A stretch of 10,582 bases of DNA from Deltaproteobacteria bacterium (GTDB lineage: Bacteria > Desulfobacterota > Desulfuromonadia > Desulfuromonadales > Geopsychrobacteraceae). The notes under the pieces were generated by a model. That model was not told the origin of the DNA. It was given only the letters and a program-made list of their open reading frames with translations, and made no database searches. Positions 6,680 through 10,582 of the stretch are shown here, one piece after another. Numbering within the stretch: the stretch's first letter is position 1; each line of letters opens with the position of its first letter. The stretch covers positions 1 through 10,582 of the forward strand of contig JAACTI010000172.1 in assembly GCA_009993495.1 (NCBI GenBank), written 5' to 3'. A program made the position numbers and the translations under genes.

Positions 6680-7681
6680 TCAGCTTTGGGCCTGCACTGC
6701 CGTGATCGCCACAACATTGACAATATCGGCCACGGAACAACCCCGCGACAGATCATTGACGGGCTTGGCCAACCCTTGAATAATCGGCCCCACCGCCTCG
6801 GCACCCGCGACCCGCTCAACCAGCTTGTAGCCGATATTGCCGGCATCAAGGTCAGGGAAAATCAGGGTATTGGCCTGGCCCGCCACGCTCGAACCGGGGG
6901 CTTTCTTCGCCCCGACCTTGGGCAGCAGGGCGGCGTCGGCCTGTAATTCGCCGTCAAGCGCCAGATTCGGCGCCAGTTTTTTCGCAATTTCCAGCGCCCT
7001 GAGCACCTTGTCGCAATCGGCATGGCTGGCGCTGCCCTTGGTTGAAAAACTCAGCATGGCCACTCTGGCTTCAACGCCGAGAAAACTTTTGCAACTGGCG
7101 GCGGTGCTAATGGCAATTTCGGCCAGGGCCTGGGCATCGGGGTTAGGGTTGACGGCGCAGTCGGCAAAACAGAGCACGCCGTTTTCGCCAAAATCGGGAT
7201 TTTTGGTCACCATCAGAAAAACCGAGGACACAGTTTTCATCCCTGGGGCCGTGCCCACCACCTGAAAAGCCGCCCGCAGCACATCACCGGTGGTATTAAA
7301 GGCGCCGGCCACCGCACCGCCCGCCGCGCCCTTGCGCACCATCATCGCCCCGAAATAAAGGTTGTCTTCCGCTGCCAGCAATTCAAGAGCCTGGTCGTGA
7401 CTTAAGCCTTTGGCCTTACGCAGCTCGACCAATTCAGCGGCATAGCCATCGAGCAAATCAGAGGCCGCGGGATCGATCAATTCGACTCCGGCAAGGGAAA
7501 CTTTTAATTTCGTAGCTTTTTCGAGCAACTGCGCCGGTTTGCCCAGCAACACCGGGCGCGCCAGACCTTCGGCAACAATCTGCGCGGCTGCAGAAATCAT
7601 CCGGTCATCGTAGCCTTCGGGCAGAACGACGGTTTGCAGATTTCCTTGAGCTTTCGCTTTAATTTGTTCGACCAGATGCAT
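6680..7681 (-). CDS. pta: Phosphate acetyltransferase
   Basis: This 333-residue cytoplasmic enzyme interconverts acetyl-CoA plus phosphate and acetyl phosphate plus CoA, normally paired with acetate kinase. The length matches the short, catalytic-domain-only Pta class, without the N-terminal DRTGG/P-loop domains of enteric Pta. Signature segments include TVVLPEGYDDR (17-27), GAFNTTGDVLRA (126-137), MLSFSTKGSA (209-218), DGELQADAAL (243-252), NTLIFPDLDAGNIGYKL (271-287) and GPIIQGLAKPVNDLSRGC (298-315). Ser312, Arg313 and Asp319 correspond to the active-site Ser-Arg and Asp described for the Methanosarcina enzyme. GGGAGA lies 7 nt before the ATG. A promoter (7773-7802) and an intrinsic terminator frame it as a single-gene unit. 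No acetate kinase gene is in the window. In anaerobes of the suggested group it would serve acetate activation or ATP-yielding acetate formation. A phosphate butyryltransferase is less likely given the full Pta signature. Confidence 0.95.
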   Translation of the reverse strand: MHLVEQIKAKAQGNLQTVVLPEGYDDRMISAAAQIVAEGLARPVLLGKPAQLLEKATKLKVSLAGVELIDPAASDLLDGYAAELVELRKAKGLSHDQALELLAAEDNLYFGAMMVRKGAAGGAVAGAFNTTGDVLRAAFQVVGTAPGMKTVSSVFLMVTKNPDFGENGVLCFADCAVNPNPDAQALAEIAISTAASCKSFLGVEARVAMLSFSTKGSASHADCDKVLRALEIAKKLAPNLALDGELQADAALLPKVGAKKAPGSSVAGQANTLIFPDLDAGNIGYKLVERVAGAEAVGPIIQGLAKPVNDLSRGCSVADIVNVVAITAVQAQS

Positions 7682-7772
7682 AGCTATGTCTCCCTTTTAC
7701 GAGTTTTTTTTGCTGGTTAAATGTCTCACCGATAAAATAAATGCCACAGATCCGGCACACAAAGAAGTATCG

Positions 7773-7802
7773 TTTATAACGAACTTTCTCGGCAGGGGTC
7801 AA
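7773..7802 (-). promoter_or_regulatory. pta: Sigma-70-type promoter for pta
   Basis: On the minus strand the -35 TTGACC (7797-7802, 5 of 6) is followed by an 18-nt spacer and a -10 TATAAA (7773-7778, 5 of 6). Alternatively the -10 is TTATAA with a 17-nt spacer. The predicted start near 7766 gives a leader of about 85 nt. I saw no strong hairpin or riboswitch-like structure in that leader. Confidence 0.6.
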
Positions 7803-7849
7803 CGCGTTTCTTGGGCTCGGCAGGGCTGGTCGGCAACGCAGGCAGGGAG

Positions 7850-7855
7850 TATACT
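7850..7855 (+). promoter_or_regulatory. Possible -10 element for the tonB-like gene
   Basis: TATACT (5 of 6 consensus bases) ends 8 nt before the ATG at 7864. No convincing -35 lies 16-18 nt upstream. If used, transcription would begin at about 7862-7864, giving a leaderless mRNA. That would explain the absence of a well-spaced Shine-Dalgarno (the nearest, GGGAG at 7845-7849, is 14 nt away). Confidence 0.35.
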
Positions 7856-7863
7856 GACGCACC

Positions 7864-8838
7864 ATGACGCAAAATCGCCCCACAAATAAAAAAACCTTAC
7901 GCCGGAACTTTTATCTTTTTTTGCTGCTTTCGCTGCTGTTGCACCTGGGCCTGGCCCTGGTGCTGCGCAATCAGCCGGTTCTGCCCCAAACGGCAAAAGC
8001 GCCTGAAAAAACTCCGGTGGCCCTTGAAGAGCGGCGCAAATGGCTTGAACTTGATCAACCCGCGGCCACCGAACCCCAGCCCCCGAATCAGGCTGAACGC
8101 CTTGCCGCTCGCGATCAGAAAGTTGCCCAGGAAAAAGCCCCCGACGCCGCCGACAGTCGCGACCAGCAAACCAGCCAAAACGCCGCGCCAGAGCCCCCGG
8201 CCCCGGCCCCGGCACAGACGCCGGCACAGCAACAGCCCCGAACCGACAAAAAGGTGCAAGCGGGCAAGCTGGCTCCGACACCGCCCCTGGCGGATCTGGG
8301 CGCTGAAAAAACACGCCCTCCAGAACCCCAGCCCCAACCAGAACAAGAGACCCAGGCCGGCATTCCTGAGCAGCCCATCTATCTTCCCAGCCTGAAGGAT
8401 CTCACCAGCCTGTCGCCGCGCACCTTGGCGCGTCTTGATTCACAGGAGCAGCAACGCAGCAAAAAACGCGAAGATATCGCCCTGAAAGATGACGAAATCT
8501 GGCTGAATCTGCAACAGATGGACAACAAGCTGCTCTCCTTTTTCCGGCGTTTCCATGACCGGGTCGAAGCCGTTTGGAACTATCCGGTCAAGGCATCAAG
8601 TCGCGGCATTGAAGGCACCCTGCTGATCAAAATTACCATCAATCGCAAGGGCGAACTGATGGATGCGCTGCCGCTGGAAAGTTCGGGTTCTGAAATTCTC
8701 GACTATGAAGCAATTATGGCGGTCTACCGCGCCGCCCCCTTCGGCCCCCTGCCCAGCCAGTATCCCCATGAACAACTGAAAATATACGCCCATTTCCAGT
8801 ACAGCCTCAATCGGCGCATCATTTATGGCCAGCCTTGA
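7864..8838 (+). CDS. TonB-family energy transducer protein
   Basis: This 324-residue protein has a classic TonB layout. A short basic cytoplasmic N-terminus (1-15) precedes one transmembrane helix (about 16-35). The helix carries S23-x-x-x-H27, the Ser/His spacing TonB uses to couple to ExbB-ExbD. A long Pro/Gln/Ala-rich periplasm-spanning region follows (about 40-170), then a polar linker. The C-terminal TonB fold (about 229-316) includes VEAVWNYPVKAS, GIEGTLLIKITINRKGEL, SGSEILDYEAIMAVYRAAPF and IYAHFQYSL. It should transmit proton-motive energy to TonB-dependent outer-membrane receptors, or act in a TonB-like envelope role. No exbB, exbD or receptor gene is in the window, so its client is unknown. 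It is divergent from pta. An in-frame TGA at 7855-7857 fixes the start at 7864. The Pro/Gln coding is compositionally biased (C-rich, about 8190-8240) and creates long spurious antisense frames. Confidence 0.9.
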   Translation: MTQNRPTNKKTLRRNFYLFLLLSLLLHLGLALVLRNQPVLPQTAKAPEKTPVALEERRKWLELDQPAATEPQPPNQAERLAARDQKVAQEKAPDAADSRDQQTSQNAAPEPPAPAPAQTPAQQQPRTDKKVQAGKLAPTPPLADLGAEKTRPPEPQPQPEQETQAGIPEQPIYLPSLKDLTSLSPRTLARLDSQEQQRSKKREDIALKDDEIWLNLQQMDNKLLSFFRRFHDRVEAVWNYPVKASSRGIEGTLLIKITINRKGELMDALPLESSGSEILDYEAIMAVYRAAPFGPLPSQYPHEQLKIYAHFQYSLNRRIIYGQP

Positions 8839-8870
8839 CCGCGCCGCAAAATCACACAATCCGATTGGTC

Positions 8871-8896
8871 ATCGCGGCCGGGAGGCCGCTCCCACA
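8871..8896 (-). repeat. REP-like palindrome, copy R1 (inverted)
   Basis: Read on the minus strand: TGTGGGA, a stem GCGGCC with loop TCCC and GGCCGC, then GAT. Compared with R3, the inner base pair is C-G instead of T-A, so pairing is preserved. It lies 32 nt after the tonB-like stop. It is in the opposite orientation to R2 and R3, so its arm can also pair with R2 over about 12 bases. Confidence 0.78.
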
Positions 8897-8904
8897 AATA
8901 GAGA

Positions 8905-8915
8905 CTGCTCCCACA
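8905..8915 (-). repeat. Truncated REP-like arm
   Basis: The minus strand reads TGTGGGAGCAG, matching only the first arm of the neighbouring palindromes. The second arm is missing. It looks like a broken copy between R1 and R2. Confidence 0.45.
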
Positions 8916-8953
8916 ACCAGGGGGAACACAAGGGATGAAAATTGCCCCACTCC

Positions 8954-8979
8954 TGTGGGAGTGGCTTTCCAGCCACGAT
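8954..8979 (+). repeat. REP-like palindrome, copy R2
   Basis: TGTGGGA, a stem GTGGCT with loop TTCC and AGCCAC, then GAT. The second base pair is T-A where R1, R3 and R4 have C-G, a compensatory double change. The 3' flank CAAACTGCGC is shared with R3 (CAAACCGCGC), so the repeated unit is longer than the palindrome. R2 and R3 start 59 nt apart. Confidence 0.8.
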
Positions 8980-9012
8980 CAAACTGCGCAAAGGCAAAAA
9001 ACCATCTTTTTT

Positions 9013-9037
9013 TGTGGGAGCGGCTTTCAGCCGCGAT
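9013..9037 (+). repeat. REP-like palindrome, copy R3
   Basis: TGTGGGA, a stem GCGGCT with loop TTC and AGCCGC, then GAT. The 5' foot contains GTGG, the tetranucleotide type used by REP sequences and their RAYT transposases. It follows a T-run as R4 does, and ends about 48 nt before the rhodanese start. Confidence 0.8.
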
Positions 9038-9047
9038 CAAACCGCGC

Positions 9048-9053
9048 TATGAT
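9048..9053 (+). promoter_or_regulatory. Possible -10 element before the rhodanese gene
   Basis: TATGAT (5 of 6 consensus bases) lies between GCGC blocks just after REP-like copy R3. A start near 9060 would give a leader of about 26 nt. The position 17 nt upstream falls in the R3 loop and reads TTTCAG, a poor -35. The call rests on the hexamer alone. Confidence 0.28.
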
Positions 9054-9085
9054 GCGCAAAAATCCTGCTAACGACGAGGTTCCCG

Positions 9086-9472
9086 ATGAAACGAATCCTA
9101 TTCATGTTAATGTTGTTTGCGCTGTCCTGTACCTTCGTCCAGGCGGCCCAGGTTCAAAATCTGTCGGCACCGGAAGCACGGCAAATGCTGCAACAGAATA
9201 AAAATACCTACCTGCTCGACGTGCGCACACCAGAGGAATATCTCCAGGTGCGGATCGATGGCGCGCATCTGATTCCCATCGACAAACTGATGGCACGTAT
9301 AGATGAAATCCCTAAAGACCGGCCCCTGCTGATTTACTGTGCGGTGGGGTCACGCAGCGACCTTGTCAGCAAATACCTGGTGAAACAAGGTTTTGGCCAG
9401 GTTTACAATTTGAATGGTGGTATCTGGGCCTGGCAACTGCGCAACTATCCGACATTGCAGGGCGCTCCCTGA
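9086..9472 (+). CDS. Exported single-domain rhodanese-like protein
   Basis: This 128-residue protein begins with a signal peptide (MKRILFMLMLFALSCTFVQA, cleavage likely after Ala20), so it probably works in the periplasm. The mature part is one rhodanese fold: LDVRTPEEY (44-52), GAHLIPIDKL (59-68), the active-site strand and loop LLIYCAVGSRS (81-91) with Cys85 as the persulfide-carrying residue, and the C-terminal LNGGIWAWQ (109-117). Rhodaneses move sulfane sulfur between a donor and an acceptor; the partner here is unknown. The 6-residue loop after Cys85 fits the sulfur-transferase size class rather than the longer phosphatase loop. Cys15 in ALSC makes a lipoprotein site conceivable, but its position within the hydrophobic core and the good VQA site favour ordinary cleavage. 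GAGG lies about 6 nt before the ATG. It precedes the MidA-like gene by 67 nt on the same strand. Confidence 0.92.
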   Translation: MKRILFMLMLFALSCTFVQAAQVQNLSAPEARQMLQQNKNTYLLDVRTPEEYLQVRIDGAHLIPIDKLMARIDEIPKDRPLLIYCAVGSRSDLVSKYLVKQGFGQVYNLNGGIWAWQLRNYPTLQGAP

Positions 9473-9539
9473 TTCACAGCTCGCCTGATTCCCTGAATTG
9501 ACCAACAACCGCGATCTTCTGAACAACGAGGTTTTTTAT

Positions 9540-10582
9540 ATGGATGTCTGTGCCGTGGAGGAATCCCCGGAGCTTAAACGCTTGATTGGGGATCTCATCG
9601 AACAGCAAGGCCCCATAAGCTTTGCCCGCTACATGGATCTTTGCCTTTATCACCCGCAATACGGTTATTACACCTCTGAACGCACGCGCATCGGCAAGCA
9701 GGGTGATTTTTTTACTTCATCGAGCGTACATGCCCTGTTCGGACGTCTGATTGCACGCCAAATTGCCCAATTCCGGCAGCTGATGGGCGGCGGTGGGTTC
9801 ACCCTGGTGGAACAGGGCGCAGGCGAGGGTTACCTGGCCCTGGATATTCTCGATACGTTGGCCGAAGAGTTTCCGCAATTTTACGCTCAACTGAGTTACC
9901 GCATTGTTGAGGTCAGCGAAACCCATCGTCGTAACCAGCAGCAGCGTCTCGCCCGTCACTTGAGCGCGGGAAAAGTCGACTGGTGTCACTTCGACCAGCT
10001 GACTCCTTTTCGCGGCTGCTTTGTCAGTAACGAACTTATCGATGCCTTTCCGGTGCATCTGGTGACCCGACAGGACGGTGAATTGCGCGAAATCAAAGTG
10101 GGGCTGGAAGAGGGACAACTCGTCGAAACCCTGGGCGAGCTCAGCGATGCCCGGCTGGAGGATTATTTTGTCCTCTGCGATACCCCCCTGGTCGACGGCA
10201 ATCGCACCGAAGTCAACCTGGCCGCCATCGACTGGATAACCCAGGTTGGAAAACTGGTCGAACAGGGCGCCGTATTGACCATCGACTACGGCTACCCGGC
10301 CGCCGAACTGCTGGCGCCCTGGCGGCGCAATGGTACCCTGCTGTGCTATTATCGCCACCAGTCTCATGAAAACCCTTATCAACATCTCGGCTATCAGGAT
10401 ATCACCGCCCACGTCAATTTCACCCTGCTGGAAACCCTTGGCCGCCACGTCGGCTTAAAGACCTTGTATCTGGGGGAACAATACCGTTTTTTACTCGGCC
10501 TCGGATTCATTGAAGAGCTGCTGCGGCTTCAGGCCCAGGAAACCAATCCACAGCGCGCCCAAGCCCTGCGCATGACCTTAAA
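9540..10582 (+). CDS. MidA/NDUFAF7-family SAM-dependent methyltransferase (partial, 3' end beyond window)
   Basis: The first 347 residues are visible, with no stop before the right edge. It belongs to the COG1565/MidA family, whose mitochondrial member NDUFAF7 methylates an arginine of a complex I subunit; the bacterial substrate is not established here. Visible family features are ARYMDLCLYHPQYGYY (29-44), GDFFTSSSVHALFGRL (55-70), the SAM-binding motif VEQGAGEGYLALDIL (90-104), SNELIDAFPVH (163-173), LTIDYGYP (246-253) and GTLLCYYRH with QDITAHVNF (286-294). Family members are usually about 380-400 residues, so most of the protein is present. GAGG (9528-9531) lies 8 nt before the ATG. The gene follows the rhodanese by 67 nt with no clear terminator between, so cotranscription is possible. 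An antisense frame of 243 codons inside it is a shadow. Confidence 0.93.
   Translation, partial: MDVCAVEESPELKRLIGDLIEQQGPISFARYMDLCLYHPQYGYYTSERTRIGKQGDFFTSSSVHALFGRLIARQIAQFRQLMGGGGFTLVEQGAGEGYLALDILDTLAEEFPQFYAQLSYRIVEVSETHRRNQQQRLARHLSAGKVDWCHFDQLTPFRGCFVSNELIDAFPVHLVTRQDGELREIKVGLEEGQLVETLGELSDARLEDYFVLCDTPLVDGNRTEVNLAAIDWITQVGKLVEQGAVLTIDYGYPAAELLAPWRRNGTLLCYYRHQSHENPYQHLGYQDITAHVNFTLLETLGRHVGLKTLYLGEQYRFLLGLGFIEELLRLQAQETNPQRAQALRMTL

Noticed and set aside
7682..7772. Riboswitch or attenuator in the pta leader
   Set aside because: The leader is about 85 nt and AT-rich, with no strong hairpin, U tract or known aptamer core that I could recognise.
7799..8346. Overlapping minus-strand frames of 149 and 171 codons
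   Set aside because: They are the complement of the C-rich Pro/Gln/Ala coding of the TonB-like protein. Their Gly/Arg/Ala-rich products reflect composition only.
9013..9037. REP-like hairpin as an intrinsic terminator
   Set aside because: The T-run precedes the stem on the plus strand, and no U tract follows it on either strand.
9717..10448. Minus-strand open frame of 243 codons
   Set aside because: It is antisense to the MidA-like gene, whose translation carries all family motifs. The antisense product shows no domain and is a codon-bias shadow.

Overview
The window looks like chromosomal DNA from a Gram-negative anaerobe. A Desulfuromonas/Geobacter-like member of the Desulfobacterota (former Deltaproteobacteria) fits best. 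That is inferred from gene content and protein style: a compact type IV pilus/type II secretion-like operon with PilM/PilN partners, a stand-alone short phosphate acetyltransferase, and a large C-terminally sensing chemotaxis receptor. There is no rRNA, tRNA, CRISPR array, prophage or insertion sequence.

Left part (1-4146, minus strand): an operon reading right to left encodes the inner-membrane platform protein (GspF/PilC-like), the assembly ATPase (GspE/PilB/MshE-like), a PilM/MshI-like actin-fold protein and the start of a PilN-like protein that runs off the left edge. Spacings are tight (13 nt, 8 nt, then a 4-nt ATGA overlap). Together they form the cytoplasmic motor and inner-membrane scaffold of a pseudopilus or pilus machine. 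Pseudopilins, a PilO-like protein and a secretin would be expected further left.

Middle (4147-6585, minus strand): a 322-nt gene-free stretch holds a REP-like inverted pair and an AT-rich hairpin. Upstream of it lies a probable two-gene unit, a methyl-accepting chemotaxis protein and a 67-residue Pro1 tautomerase. It is driven by a near-consensus sigma-70 promoter at 6558-6585.

Right-middle (6607-8838): pta (phosphate acetyltransferase, minus) has its own promoter and a clear intrinsic terminator. It is divergent from a TonB-family energy-transducing protein (plus).

Right part (8839-10582, plus): a cluster of REP-like palindromes with base-pair covariation between copies precedes an exported single-domain rhodanese. 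That is followed by a MidA/NDUFAF7-family methyltransferase truncated by the right edge.

Most genes are recognisable housekeeping or envelope functions, and I see no convincing new multi-gene system. The points most worth a second look are the covarying REP-like repeats, two genes (gspF-like and tonB-like) with no Shine-Dalgarno sequence but a -10-like hexamer 8-9 nt before the ATG, substituted ligand-binding residues in the ATPase N-domain and the PilM-like protein, and a chemoreceptor whose probable sensor is at its cytoplasmic C-terminus.
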